A DNA stretch of 64,000 nucleotides. Origin: Brachybacterium sacelli. Lineage in GTDB: Bacteria > Actinomycetota > Actinomycetes > Actinomycetales > Dermabacteraceae. The notes under the pieces are model-generated. The model saw nothing but the letters and a program-made list of their open reading frames with translations, was not told the origin of the DNA and did no database searches. The translations under genes and the position numbers were made by a program. Positions 42,574 to 51,473 of the stretch are shown one piece after another; within the stretch, counting starts at the first letter, position 1; the number at the start of each line of letters is the position of its first letter. The stretch spans positions 806,001 through 870,000 of the forward strand of contig NZ_JAGIOD010000001.1 of assembly GCF_017876545.1 (NCBI RefSeq), given 5' to 3'.

Positions 42574-43039
42574 CTGAGCACAGGTCCCTGAACTACGGAA
42601 AAGCGGCGAGACTGGAGCAGGAGAGGCGGCACCATCGTCAGACAACCTGAATCGCACCGACAGCGATGACAGGACCTCAGAATCGTGCCCGGACACCGAC
42701 CTGACTTTCATGCCTCGCCTGTCATATACGGGAACAGACTCGGCGTGTGAGCCAGCTCACCCTTGTACAGCCGTGAGCGCCGAGTGCGCCCCACGATCCG
42801 CTGCTTCTCTTCCACCAGCCTCGCGCCCGGAGAGAGGGGCCGGCACAGTCCACGACGGGTCACCACGGAGACAGCAGCGGTCCGGGCGAGTTAAAAGGGC
42901 CACCGGAGCGAACTGAGCCGGAGTCCAGGCCGAACGACTCGCCCGCGACACGCACCTTCGTGCAGCGGGAACCACCCGGCGCGGCCGAGAGGACACCCGG
43001 AACACGCCCACGTCCCAACATGCCGCACGGACCGGGGAC

Positions 43040-43075
43040 GAGGAAGGGGCCGGCGAGAACGCCGGCCCCTTCCTC
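43040..43075 (-). terminator. Terminator hairpin after parB
   Basis: A 16-bp perfect stem (43040-43055 with 43060-43075) and AGAA loop, 15 bases beyond the parB stop codon. No U-tract. Confidence 0.75.
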
Positions 43076-43090
43076 TGCGGTGTGCTGAGA

Positions 43091-44986
43091 TCAGCCCTCG
43101 GGCTCGTCCTCGGAACCAGGACCCGGGGTGCCCAGTCCCATGGACTCGATGACGCGGTCGAGGTCCTCGAGGTTCGTGAACTCCAGGGTGATGCGACCCT
43201 TCCGTTTCCCCACGTCGATGCGCACCGGGGTCTCCAAGCGATTGGAGAGGCGGCTGGTCAGGTCGACGACATGCGGGTCGTACGTGCTGCGGCGGGCCGT
43301 GCGGGCGGGGGCCTGCTGCCCGCCACGAGCCACCAGCCGTTCCACGGCTCGGACCGACAGTCCCTCGGACACGATGCGCTGGGCGAGCTCCTCCATCAGC
43401 GTGGGGTCGTCGAGCGAGAGCAGGGCACGGGCATGTCCGGCGCTCAGGGCCCCACTGGCAAGTCGGCGCTGGACGAGAGCGGGCAGGCGCAGCAGACGGA
43501 GCGTATTGGTGATCTGGGGGCGCGAGCGGCCGATCCGATCTCCCAGCTCGTCCTGGGTGCAGCCGAAGTCGTCGAGCAGCTGCTGGTAGGCGTTGGCCTC
43601 TTCCAGCGGGTTCAGCTGCGTGCGGTGAAGGTTCTCCAGCAGGGCGTCGCGCAGGAGATCGTCATCGCTGGTCTCGCGGATGATCGCGGGGATCGAGGTG
43701 AGCCCGGCGCGGCGAGCTGCCCGCCAGCGGCGCTCGCCCATGACGAGCTCGAAGGACTCGCCCTCCTCGGTGACCGGGATGGGGCGGACGACGACGGGCT
43801 GCAGCACGCCGACCTCGCGCAGCGAGAAAGCCAGTTCGTCGAGCTCGTCGTCGTCGAACAGTGTGCGCGGGTTCCGCGGGTTCTCGCGGACCTCATGGAT
43901 CGGGATCTCCGCGAACTCGGCTCCCGGGACGCTGAGGAGACCCTCGCGGCTGCGATCGGTCGCCTCGTCAGGAGCGTTGTCGGTGTCGGGCGAGGCATCC
44001 GACGGGGCAGTGTTCTCCGGCTCGACCGCAGTGGAAGTCGGCTCGGTCTCCCACTCGTGGTCGGTCTTTAGCTCGGGGTCCGTCTCCGGCACCGGCTCCG
44101 CATCCGTCTCTTCTCCGCCAGCGGCATCTGCCGCCGCGGCAGACCTCACCACGGGCTCGGCGGCATCCGCGGGCGCCGACGTCGCCTGCTCGGCATCCAC
44201 CGGCGTGCGCTCCACGGCCTCGACCTCGACGGTCGGACTCTCCTCGGCGGTCGCCACGGGGACCTCCACCGAGGGCGCGCTCGCGGCGGCCGGCGTGGAC
44301 GTGATCTCCTCCGGCTCCGCGGGAGCCGCACCGGTGGTCGAGGTGCTCTTCGCCGGAGCCGACGACGCGTTCGACGACTTCCTCCTCTGCGTCGTGGACG
44401 CGCCGCTCCCGGTCTTCGTCGCCGTCGAGGTGGTGGCCTTCGCTCCCGCGGTCTTAGCTCCCGCGGTCTTAGCTCCCGAGGTCGTGCGCCCGGAGGTCGC
44501 CCCGCTCTTCGAGGCCGAGGTCCGCTGTGCAGGCGCGGACTTCTTCGCCGAGGACGACGACGTCGAAGCCTTCTTCGCGCCACCGGAGCGCTTCGTCGAG
44601 GAGGAGCTGGTGGTCGAGCGCTTCGCGGGGGACCGGTTCGACGTCGGTGCGGGCTTCTGGTCCGACTCCTCGACCTCGGCTCCCGCCTCGTCGGACTCCG
44701 CGCCGGCACGCGCGGACGCGGCCCGTCCCCGACGCTGCGCCGCCGCACGCGCCATGTCACCGGCGAGGTCAGGTCGGCTCCCGCGCTCGCGCTGGGGCCA
44801 GTCCTCCTCCGAGGAGGCCTTCTCCCCGGAGAAGAACATGTCGACCGGGCGATTGCTGGGAGCGGACTCCTCCTCGGCGGACTCCGGACGCACCCGAGTG
44901 CGCAGCTCCTGCTCGGGAGCGGGGCTCGACCCCGCGCCCGGGATCAGGGCACCGAGTCCTCGTCCGAGTCCTCGCTTCTGCGTCAT
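43091..44986 (-). CDS. parB: Chromosome-partitioning protein ParB with a very long internal low-complexity insert
   Basis: A 631-residue protein. Residues 1-18 are the conserved ParA-contacting motif MTQKRGLGRGLGALIPGA. The ParB core starts at residue 359 (AEIPIHEVRENPRNPRTLF) with the CTP-binding GERRWRA and ENLHRTQLNPLEEA boxes, a helix-turn-helix at about 475-503 (QDELGDRIGRSRPQITNTL) that reads parS, and the C-terminal dimer domain. Residues 19-358, about 340 residues, are inserted: first Ser/Thr/Lys/Ala-rich with AKTAG repeats, histone-H1-like, then acidic. ParB is usually 280-380 residues in total. As a CTP-dependent clamp it loads at parS and is moved by ParA. Second gene after parA, followed by a terminator and the parS-like array. 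Confidence 0.95.
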   Translation of the reverse strand: MTQKRGLGRGLGALIPGAGSSPAPEQELRTRVRPESAEEESAPSNRPVDMFFSGEKASSEEDWPQRERGSRPDLAGDMARAAAQRRGRAASARAGAESDEAGAEVEESDQKPAPTSNRSPAKRSTTSSSSTKRSGGAKKASTSSSSAKKSAPAQRTSASKSGATSGRTTSGAKTAGAKTAGAKATTSTATKTGSGASTTQRRKSSNASSAPAKSTSTTGAAPAEPEEITSTPAAASAPSVEVPVATAEESPTVEVEAVERTPVDAEQATSAPADAAEPVVRSAAAADAAGGEETDAEPVPETDPELKTDHEWETEPTSTAVEPENTAPSDASPDTDNAPDEATDRSREGLLSVPGAEFAEIPIHEVRENPRNPRTLFDDDELDELAFSLREVGVLQPVVVRPIPVTEEGESFELVMGERRWRAARRAGLTSIPAIIRETSDDDLLRDALLENLHRTQLNPLEEANAYQQLLDDFGCTQDELGDRIGRSRPQITNTLRLLRLPALVQRRLASGALSAGHARALLSLDDPTLMEELAQRIVSEGLSVRAVERLVARGGQQAPARTARRSTYDPHVVDLTSRLSNRLETPVRIDVGKRKGRITLEFTNLEDLDRVIESMGLGTPGPGSEDEPEG

Positions 44987-45074
44987 GGCCGTTGTCCTTC
45001 CGGAAAGATGTGGTCCACCAGGGGAGAAACCAGGAGCACGCGAGGCGTCGGCGCGGCGGTGCTCCAGGCGGGGA

Positions 45075-45998
45075 TCAAGGGGCGGGGCGGATGGTGAGCT
45101 CGTGGGCGGCGGCCCGGTAGGCCAGCGCGCCGCTCGAACCGGGATCGTAGGTCAGCACCGTCTGGCCGTAGCTCGGTGCCTCGGAGATCCTCACGGAGCG
45201 CGGGATCGACGTCTCGAGGGTCTGGTCCGGGAAGTGGTCCCGGACGTCCTGCGCGACCTGTGCGGCGAGCCGGGTTCTGGCGTCGTACATGGTCAGCATG
45301 ATCGAAGAGACCACCAGCTCGGGGTTCAGATGCTGGCGGATCAGATCGATGTTGTTCAGCAGCAGGCTCAGGCCTTCCAGCGCGTAGTACTCGGCCTGGA
45401 TGGGGATCAACACCTCGCGCGCCGCGACCAGTGCGTTCACGGTCAGCAGGCCCAGCGAGGGCGGGCAGTCGATCAGCACGTAATCCAGGCGCGGCAGCCC
45501 CTGTTCGTCGCGTGCCTCGAGGTAGTCGCGGATCGCATTGCGCAGCCGATTCTCACGGGCCACCAGCGAGACCAGCTCGATCTCGGCACCGGAGAGATTG
45601 ATCGTGGCGGGCGCGCAGGAGAGCCGCTCGAGATCCGGGACGTCCTGGACCACGTCGATCAGGGGCGCGGACTCCACCAGCACCTCGTAGATGCTGGGGA
45701 CCTCGGCGTGATGCTCGATGTTCAGCGCGGTCGAGGTGTTGCCCTGCGGGTCCGCGTCGATCACCAGCACGTTCATTCCGCCCATGGACAACGCGGCCGC
45801 CAGGTTCACGGCGGTGGACGTCTTGCCGACGCCGCCCTTCTGGTTCGCCACCGTGATCACCCGGGTCGTCTCGGGAGGGCGGAAATCGGCCTTCTCGAGC
45901 TGCTTGCGTCGCGCGTGGTCCCGGGTGAGCTCACGCATCAGCGGAGTGTCTTCCATCGCACTGCCCGCCCGGGAGGAATCTTCGCGCTGATCAGCCAC
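45075..45998 (-). CDS. parA: Chromosome-partitioning ATPase ParA (Soj)
   Basis: A 307-residue Walker ATPase. Deviant Walker A KGGVGKTS is within VITVANQKGGVGKTSTAVNL. NVLVIDADPQGNTSTAL (A') and the Walker B segment YVLIDCPPSLGLLTVNAL are intact. A roughly 35-residue charged N-terminus precedes the fold. It binds DNA non-specifically as an ATP dimer and pulls ParB-parS complexes. The GTG at 45998 overlaps the rsmG end by eight bases and has AAGGGAG upstream; the internal ATG at 45956 has no binding site. Spacing to parB is 88 bases. Confidence 0.94.
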   Translation of the reverse strand: MADQREDSSRAGSAMEDTPLMRELTRDHARRKQLEKADFRPPETTRVITVANQKGGVGKTSTAVNLAAALSMGGMNVLVIDADPQGNTSTALNIEHHAEVPSIYEVLVESAPLIDVVQDVPDLERLSCAPATINLSGAEIELVSLVARENRLRNAIRDYLEARDEQGLPRLDYVLIDCPPSLGLLTVNALVAAREVLIPIQAEYYALEGLSLLLNNIDLIRQHLNPELVVSSIMLTMYDARTRLAAQVAQDVRDHFPDQTLETSIPRSVRISEAPSYGQTVLTYDPGSSGALAYRAAAHELTIRPAP

Positions 45999-46656
45999 GT
46001 GTCTCTCCCTTCCTGGTCGCCTGTGCTCGGCGACGCACTTGGACCACTGTAGTGGGAACCTCGACCTCGCCGATCCCGTACTGCTCGATGCGAGGATCAC
46101 GGCCGCCGAGCTTCCCCAGCACCGTGCCCGCCTTGTCCACTTCGTCCGCCGCGGACCCGCCCTTCAGAGCCAGCAGCTGACCGTCCTCGGCGACCAGCGG
46201 CAGAGTCCACCGCGCCAGCTTGTCCAGCGCCGCCACCGCCCGGGCGGTCACCACGTCGAAGGTACGCACCCCGTGCAGCTCCTCGGCGCGGGAGCGCACC
46301 ACCTCCAGGCCCAGACCGAGCTCGGCGTCGACCTCCTCGAGCCACGTGGTCCGACGCTGCATCGTCTCGATGAGAGTGACCTCGAGGTCCGGTCGGGCGA
46401 TCGCGAGGACGACACCGGGCAGGCCGGCACCGGAGCCGACGTCGGCGAGCGTGGTCGCGGCCGGATCGACCGCCTCGACCATCAGCGCGCAGTTGAGGAT
46501 GTGCCGCTCCCACAGCCGCTCCACCTCGCGCGGGCCGATCAAACCGCGCTCGGGGCCCTGCTCGGCGAGCAGGGTGGTGAAGCGCTCCGCCAGCTCGAGA
46601 CGGTCAGCGAACAGACGCTCGGCCGACGGGCGCAGGGAGTCGGGCAGGGGCAGCAC
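45991..46656 (-). CDS. rsmG: 16S rRNA (guanine527-N7)-methyltransferase
   Basis: A 221-residue SAM-dependent methyltransferase (GidB): GPREVERLWERHILNCALM, SAM-binding LADVGSGAGLPGVVLAI, and VTLIETMQRRTTWLEEV. It methylates G527 in the 530 loop of 16S rRNA. The GTG start lies eight bases after the jag stop, and the end overlaps parA, as in the usual jag-rsmG-parA order. Confidence 0.94.
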   Translation of the reverse strand: MLPLPDSLRPSAERLFADRLELAERFTTLLAEQGPERGLIGPREVERLWERHILNCALMVEAVDPAATTLADVGSGAGLPGVVLAIARPDLEVTLIETMQRRTTWLEEVDAELGLGLEVVRSRAEELHGVRTFDVVTARAVAALDKLARWTLPLVAEDGQLLALKGGSAADEVDKAGTVLGKLGGRDPRIEQYGIGEVEVPTTVVQVRRRAQATRKGETRG

Positions 46657-46664
46657 GGAGAGCC

Positions 46665-47336
46665 TCAGGATTCCGGGTAGACGACGACGTGACGGTTCTT
46701 GCCGTCCCCGTCGGACTCGGATCGCAGACCCTCACGCTTGGCGACGTCATGGACGACCTTGCGCTCGAAGGGGTTCATCGCACGCAGCGGGACCGGCTCG
46801 CCGCCGTCCTTGGCCTCGGCCACCGCCTTCTCTGCGAGCTCCTCCAGGCCGTCCTTGTGCTCGGCGCGGAAACCACCGATGTCCAGCATCAGGCGCGAGC
46901 GATTGCCGGTGCGGGTCTGCACGGCCAGACGCGCGAGCTCCTGCAGGGCATCCAGCAGCTCTCCCTTGGGGCGGTTGAGCGTCGCCAGGCGGTCGGCCCC
47001 GGCGATCTCCACGGAGGCTCGGTCGCCGTCCACGTCGATGTCGATGTCGCCGTCGAGGTCCGTGATGTCCAGCAGCTCCTCGAGGTAGTCGGCGGCGATG
47101 TCGCCCTCCTCCTCGAGGCGCTGCATGCGGTCGCCCACGGATTCCGCGTCGTCAGCGGCCTCGGCGTCGTCCGCGGAATCGCCCGCCTCTGCAGGATCGG
47201 CAGCCTCAGCGAGCTCGGCGGACTCAGCGACCTCGGCCGTCGAGCCCGTCTCGGGCGACGCCGTCGCATCCGTCGTGGGCTGCTCGTCGCTCTCCTGAGC
47301 GGCGGGGGCCTCAGGGGTGGTGTCGATCTCGTTCAT
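46665..47336 (-). CDS. jag: R3H/KH-domain RNA-binding protein Jag (KhpB)
   Basis: A 223-residue protein. The acidic Ala/Glu-rich N-terminus (residues 1-75) replaces the Jag-N domain. A KH-like domain lies around residues 100-160 (VEIAGADRLATLNRPKGELLDALQEL), and the C-terminal R3H domain carries the family motif (MNPFERKVVHDVAKREGLRS). It binds RNA and is linked to cell-size and cell-wall control in other bacteria. GGAGG precedes the ATG at 47336. Confidence 0.92.
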   Translation of the reverse strand: MNEIDTTPEAPAAQESDEQPTTDATASPETGSTAEVAESAELAEAADPAEAGDSADDAEAADDAESVGDRMQRLEEEGDIAADYLEELLDITDLDGDIDIDVDGDRASVEIAGADRLATLNRPKGELLDALQELARLAVQTRTGNRSRLMLDIGGFRAEHKDGLEELAEKAVAEAKDGGEPVPLRAMNPFERKVVHDVAKREGLRSESDGDGKNRHVVVYPES

Positions 47337-47377
47337 TGGGATCCTCCGGGGAACATGCTCGGGATGTGGCAGAGGCA

Positions 47378-47403
47378 CCCCGGGAGCGTCGGCGCTCCCG
47401 GGG
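47378..47403. terminator. Strong hairpin between yidC and jag
   Basis: An 11-bp perfect stem (47378-47388 with 47393-47403) around TCGG, seven bases after the yidC stop and 42 before the jag start. No U-tract. It may reduce read-through or set an mRNA processing point. Confidence 0.5.
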
Positions 47404-47409
47404 GCAGGG

Positions 47410-48516
47410 TCACTTCTTGCGCTTCTTCTTCGCGCCCTTGTTCAGCGGTGAGGAGCCCGAGGACGGCGGCACGGGGAAGTCTCCGGCCTCCTCCTGCGCC
47501 TGGCGACGCTCCTCGGCCGCCTTCTCACGGGCCGCGCGGGCCCGCTCGAGCTTCTCCTGGTCGGTCATCTTCTTGCCACCGCGGTTCTTGCTCGTCGGCT
47601 GCACCCGGATGTTCGGCTCAGGCTCCGGCTCGGCGGAGACCTTCTTGGGCGGGGTGAAGTCGAGAGGCTCCAGGCCCTTCTTCTCGCGCTTGTCGTTGAT
47701 GCGCGCCTGGCGCTCCTTCTCGGCATCCGACCCCGGGGTGGGGGTGGCGCGGATGACGATGTACTGCTGGCAGAAGGTCCACACGTTGGTGGTCAGCCAG
47801 TAGATGAGCACACCGATCGGCATGCCGGGCCCCGTGATCACGTAGATGAACGGGAGCATGTACAGCATCATCTTCTGGGTGCTGGCCATGGGGCCCTCGA
47901 GGGCCGCCTTGGGCATGTTCTTCATGGTCAGCGACTTCTGGGTGAAGAAGGTGACCGCACACATGCAGGCGATGATGATGCCGGCGACGATCTTGGTGGT
48001 GATCCCACCGTCGCCCGAGTTCAGGAAGCTGTCGGCGATGGTGACGTCGCCGAAGATCGTGGAGTGGCTGGCACTCTTGGCCAGCTCGGGGGTCAGCGGG
48101 CCGAATCGGGTGCCCCCGGTGGCCTCCGGCAGCTTGTTGTACAGCACCCGGAACAGGCCGAAGAAGATCGGCATCTGCAGCAGCACCGGCAGGCACGAGG
48201 AGAACGGGCTGGCCCCGGCCTCCTTGTAGATCCCCATGGTCTCCTCCGCCATCTTCTGGCGGGAGGCCTGGTCGGTCTTGCCCTTGTACTTCTTCTGCAC
48301 GGCCTGCAGCTCGGGCGAGACCATCTGCATCGCGCGGGAGGCGCGGATCTGCCGCACGAACAAGGGGATGATCAGGGTTCGCACCACGACGGTGAGGCCC
48401 ACGATCGAGAGCACCCAGGTGATGCCGGAGTCCGGCTCCATGAACACCGATAGCAGCGCATGGAACTTCACCATGAGCCATGCGACGGCCCATTCGATCG
48501 GAAACAGGGGGTTCAT
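47410..48516 (-). CDS. yidC: Membrane protein insertase YidC (Oxa1 family)
   Basis: A 368-residue protein of the Gram-positive type without the large periplasmic domain. The first helix region, MNPLFPIEWAVAWLMVKFHA, is followed by the hydrophilic-groove helix with its key Arg in TVVVRTLIIPLFVRQIRASR. The insertase motif is LPVLLQMPIFFGLFRVL. A C-terminal Lys/Arg-rich tail (NKGAKKKRKK) can contact ribosomes. It inserts and folds membrane proteins with or without SecYEG. Confidence 0.94.
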   Translation of the reverse strand: MNPLFPIEWAVAWLMVKFHALLSVFMEPDSGITWVLSIVGLTVVVRTLIIPLFVRQIRASRAMQMVSPELQAVQKKYKGKTDQASRQKMAEETMGIYKEAGASPFSSCLPVLLQMPIFFGLFRVLYNKLPEATGGTRFGPLTPELAKSASHSTIFGDVTIADSFLNSGDGGITTKIVAGIIIACMCAVTFFTQKSLTMKNMPKAALEGPMASTQKMMLYMLPFIYVITGPGMPIGVLIYWLTTNVWTFCQQYIVIRATPTPGSDAEKERQARINDKREKKGLEPLDFTPPKKVSAEPEPEPNIRVQPTSKNRGGKKMTDQEKLERARAAREKAAEERRQAQEEAGDFPVPPSSGSSPLNKGAKKKRKK

Positions 48517-48601
48517 CGGCCTGGTCTTCCTGCCGCACGGATGCGTATGACGTTCATACGAGGTGCCGGCTCTGGTCGGTAATCTTGGACAAGGGTAGGC
48601 C

Positions 48602-48898
48602 CTAGAGGGCTGGGTGCCGCAGTCGGCGTGGATTCCTCCACATGCCCGGCGCGGGCACCGGGTCGGGACCTCCGCGGCTCAGCGGATTGCAGCGCACGAT
48701 CCGTCCGGCGGTCAGGAGTGTTCCCTTGACCGCGCCGTGCACCCGCAGGGCGTCCATGCCGTACTGGGAGCACACCGGGTCGTAGCGGCAGGCCGGAGGG
48801 GTGTACGGCGAGATTCCCACCTGATAGCCCCGCACCAGGACGGACAGAGCCCGACGCGGTAGGCGCAGCGCCGAGCGCAGGAGCCCGACCCTGCTCAT
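48602..48898 (-). CDS. yidD: Membrane protein insertion efficiency factor YidD
   Basis: A 98-residue protein with the whole YidD signature: GYQVGISPYTPPACRYDP, CSQYGMDALRVHG, and RCNPLSRGGPDPVP. The amphipathic N-terminus associates with the membrane near YidC. Its ATG overlaps the rnpA stop (ATGA). Confidence 0.93.
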   Translation of the reverse strand: MSRVGLLRSALRLPRRALSVLVRGYQVGISPYTPPACRYDPVCSQYGMDALRVHGAVKGTLLTAGRIVRCNPLSRGGPDPVPAPGMWRNPRRLRHPAL

Positions 48899-49263
48899 CG
48901 CGCGGCCTGCCGGCGACGCTCGAGCTTCGTCGTGGCCGAGCCGAGGGCAGAGGCGACCTCGGACTCGAGCTCCGCGAACGGCTGGAGGTCGATGCCCGGC
49001 AGGGAGCGCACGACGACGGCGGCTCCCTCGGGCAGCTCGGCCAGACGCGGACGCACGATCTCCCGCAGCCGACGGGTCACGCGGTTGCGGACCACGGCGT
49101 TGCCGACCTTCTTGGACACGACGAATCCCACGCGGGGTGCGTCCCCTTCCTGCCCCAGCAGGGAGAGGTGCACGACCACGTGGGATCGGGCGCTGCGCAC
49201 GCCACCGCGGGTGACGGCGCGGAACTCGTCACCGGTGTGCAGCCGGCGACTAGACCAGTTCAC
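48895..49263 (-). CDS. rnpA: Ribonuclease P protein component
   Basis: A 122-residue basic protein: HTGDEFRAVTRGGVRS, GFVVSKKVGNAVVRNRVTRRLRE (the RNR motif that contacts RNase P RNA), and AAVVVRSLPGI. It supports 5' maturation of tRNAs. GTG start with AAGGG upstream. Followed by yidD with overlap, preceded by rpmH. Confidence 0.94.
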   Translation of the reverse strand: MNWSSRRLHTGDEFRAVTRGGVRSARSHVVVHLSLLGQEGDAPRVGFVVSKKVGNAVVRNRVTRRLREIVRPRLAELPEGAAVVVRSLPGIDLQPFAELESEVASALGSATTKLERRRQAAR

Positions 49264-49305
49264 GGAGCCCTTGCGCGCTGCCCCTGGTCACGTCGGAGAT
49301 CCGGG

Positions 49306-49443
49306 TCAGGAGGTGATCTCGGCGCGGCCCTTGGCGCGGCGGGCGTTCAGGATGGCGCGGCCGGCGCGGGTGCGCATCCGCGCGCGGAAGCCGTGCTTCT
49401 TGGCGTGACGACGGTTGTTCGGCTGGAACGTGCGCTTGCTCAT
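49306..49443 (-). CDS. rpmH: 50S ribosomal protein bL34
   Basis: A 45-residue basic protein, [19 protein letters not shown] then [17 protein letters not shown], complete bL34. The ATG at 49443 follows GAGGAGAA. It is divergent from dnaA across the origin-proximal spacer. Confidence 0.96.
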   Translation of the reverse strand: MSKRTFQPNNRRHAKKHGFRARMRTRAGRAILNARRAKGRAEITS

Positions 49444-49808
49444 CGGTTCTCCTCGATCATGGGCACGGGCGTACCCCTCGCGGTGGTCTGTGGTCTGCTG
49501 CACGAACGGACTGTCCGGGCGCACCCGCGGGGCGGGGCGGCTGCCGGGGTCCGGATCTGGACGGCGCGCAGCGCTGACTGCACGATCTTAGAAGTGCGGT
49601 CGCGAGGGGTCAACGGGAAGAGGCCCGCCAGGGCTGGTTGTGGCCAGATTCTCACGAATGCTCGCCGCTCCCCGGCGTTTCGCCTCCGCCCCGGTGGACG
49701 AGGAGGGGGACCTCTCATGGGTGATTGTCCACAGCGTGGATCCACAATACAGCGGCTACTGTGGAAAACTACCTGGACCGCCGAACCATGCCTGTACGGA
49801 GAGACCTG
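49444..49808. other. rpmH-dnaA divergent intergenic region
   Basis: This 365-bp stretch carries a perfect DnaA box TTGTCCACA (49725-49733, +), a 7-of-9 site at 49738-49746, and TGTGGAAAA (49760-49768, minus-strand box, 8 of 9), all within 85 bases of the dnaA start. They are suited to autoregulation by DnaA or to being part of the origin. The dnaA and rpmH promoters must lie here; none is unambiguous. No gene seen. Confidence 0.75.
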
Positions 49809-51473
49809 ATGCCTGACGCGAACGTCGCTGCGATCTGGGAGCGCACCCTGGCCACCCTGCGCCGTGACGACACCGTGTCCCAGCGGGTGATCGCCCTGCT
49901 GACCCTGTCCCGTCTGATGGCGGTCGTCGCGGACACCGCCCTGCTCGCAGCCCCCTCGACCTCGGCGAAGGAGCTGTTCGAGCACCGGGTCGCGGGCTCG
50001 TTGAAGGCCGCGCTCAGCGAGGCCGTCGGACGGGAGATGCGCTTCGCGGTGACGGTCGACGAGTCGCTCCTGCTGGAGGAGGACACCGACGAACCCGCTG
50101 TGACCTCCACGTCGGGGACCGACAGTGCACATTCTGTGGACAACGATGTGGACAGTGGCGTGCGTGACGTCCACACCGCCCCCTTCCGCCGCGACGAGGG
50201 CTCGGTCCTGCCCCCGAGCGGGCAGTCCGGCCACGCCGCCCTGCCGGATTCCCCCTCCGCCTCCGCGGCCTCCGCGGAGCGCCTCTCCAGCGGCACCGCT
50301 GCCGAGGATCCCGGTGCCTTCGCGGGCTTCTCGGCACTGACCGGCTCCTCCGCTCCGTCGCCCGGTCCGGCCCCGCAGCGTCCGTCCGCCACTCCCGGGC
50401 CCACCCTCGGCGAGGACTCCCGCCTGAACGCCAAGTACACCTTCGACACCTTCGTGATCGGGTCCTCGAACCGCTTCGCGCAGGCCGCGGCCTCGGCCGT
50501 CTCGGAGACGCCGGCCAAGGCGTACAACCCGCTGTTCATCTACGGCGGATCCGGTCTGGGCAAGACGCATCTGCTGCACGCCGTCGGCCACTACGCCCAG
50601 AGTCTCTACCCGGACGTGGTGGTGCGGTACGTGAACTCGGAGGAGTTCACCAACGACTTCATCAACTCCGTGCAGTCCGGCCAGTTCGGCAAGGCCCAGG
50701 AGTTCCAGCGCCGCTACCGCGACATCGACATCCTGCTCATCGACGACATCCAGTTCCTGCAGCGCGCGCCGGAGACGATGGAGGCCTTCTTCCACACGTT
50801 CAACACGCTGTACAACACCGACAAGCAGATCGTGATCACCTCGGACCTGCCGCCCAAGGAGCTCGGTGGCTTCGAGGACCGCATGCGCTCCCGCTTCGAG
50901 ATGGGCCTGATGACGGACGTGCAGCCGCCGGACCTCGAGACCCGCATCGCGATCCTGCGCAAGAAGGTCGCCCAGGAGAACACCGGCGAGGTCCCGCACG
51001 ACGTGCTGGAGTACATCGCTTCCCACATCGCCACCAACATCCGCGAGCTCGAGGGCGCGCTGATCCGCGTGCAGGCGCTGCACTCGCTGTCCCGCCAGCC
51101 GATGGACGTCACCCTCGCCGAGAGCGTGCTGAAGGATCTGCTCTCCCACGACGACGGCGCCCAGATCACCGCGTCGACGATCATCGCCCAGACGGCGACC
51201 TACTTCGGGATCTCCGTCGAGGAGATCGTGGGGACCGGGCGCTCACGGCGGCTGGTCTCGGCCCGGCAGATCGGCATGTACCTGTGCCGCGAGCTCACGG
51301 ACATGCCGCTGATCCGCATCGGCGAGGAGTTCGGCGGCCGTGACCACACCACGGTGATGCACGCCAACAAGAAGATCAGCGAGCTCATGAAGGAGCGCCG
51401 GGCGATCTTCAACCAGGTCACGGAGCTCACCGCCCGCATCAAGAGCTCCAACTCCTCGTCCGCCCGCCAGTGA
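49809..51473 (+). CDS. dnaA: Chromosomal replication initiator DnaA
   Basis: A 554-residue AAA+ initiator. Domain I is at residues 1-85 ([16 protein letters not shown]). Domain II is an unusually Ser/Pro/Ala-rich linker to about residue 205. Domain III holds Walker [10 protein letters not shown], Walker [11 protein letters not shown] and sensor segments. Domain IV is a box-binding helix-turn-helix whose signature [14 protein letters not shown] is intact. It opens oriC and loads the helicase. The ATG at 49809 follows GGAGAG; an upstream frame extension lacks support. Two DnaA boxes lie inside the linker-coding part. Confidence 0.97.
   Translation: MPDANVAAIWERTLATLRRDDTVSQRVIALLTLSRLMAVVADTALLAAPSTSAKELFEHRVAGSLKAALSEAVGREMRFAVTVDESLLLEEDTDEPAVTSTSGTDSAHSVDNDVDSGVRDVHTAPFRRDEGSVLPPSGQSGHAALPDSPSASAASAERLSSGTAAEDPGAFAGFSALTGSSAPSPGPAPQRPSATPGPTLGEDSRLNAKYTFDTFVIGSSNRFAQAAASAVSETPAKAYNPLFIYGGSGLGKTHLLHAVGHYAQSLYPDVVVRYVNSEEFTNDFINSVQSGQFGKAQEFQRRYRDIDILLIDDIQFLQRAPETMEAFFHTFNTLYNTDKQIVITSDLPPKELGGFEDRMRSRFEMGLMTDVQPPDLETRIAILRKKVAQENTGEVPHDVLEYIASHIATNIRELEGALIRVQALHSLSRQPMDVTLAESVLKDLLSHDDGAQITASTIIAQTATYFGISVEEIVGTGRSRRLVSARQIGMYLCRELTDMPLIRIGEEFGGRDHTTVMHANKKISELMKERRAIFNQVTELTARIKSSNSSSARQ
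50135..50155 (-). promoter_or_regulatory. DnaA-box pair inside the dnaA linker-coding sequence
   Basis: TGTGGACAA (50135-50143, perfect box on the minus strand) and TGTGGACAG (50147-50155, 8 of 9), starting 12 bp apart, in the part encoding residues about 109-116 (SVDNDVDS). Confidence 0.65.

Larger units (their letters stand above)
40118..43090. other. Gene-free origin/centromere-like region between the thioredoxin-like gene and parB
   Basis: Almost 3 kb without a recognisable gene in an otherwise fully coded window. By eye its GC content is lower than its surroundings. From left to right it holds a DnaA-box cluster (40253-40310), two weaker boxes (40453-40483), fourteen parS-like palindromes (40654-42543), a second small DnaA-box pair (42542-42573), about 450 bases where I see nothing, and the parB terminator. 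Open frames here (up to about 175 codons, at 42123-42650) have no family resemblance and run through the palindromes. Confidence 0.8.

Noticed and set aside
42123..42650. Possible 175-residue protein inside the parS-like region
   Set aside because: No ribosome-binding site, no family resemblance, and it runs through three palindromes and a DnaA box; codon use lacks the strong third-position GC of neighbours.
44440..44485. Tandem 15-bp DNA repeat as a separate regulatory element
   Set aside because: It lies in frame within parB and simply encodes the AKTAG repeats of the linker.
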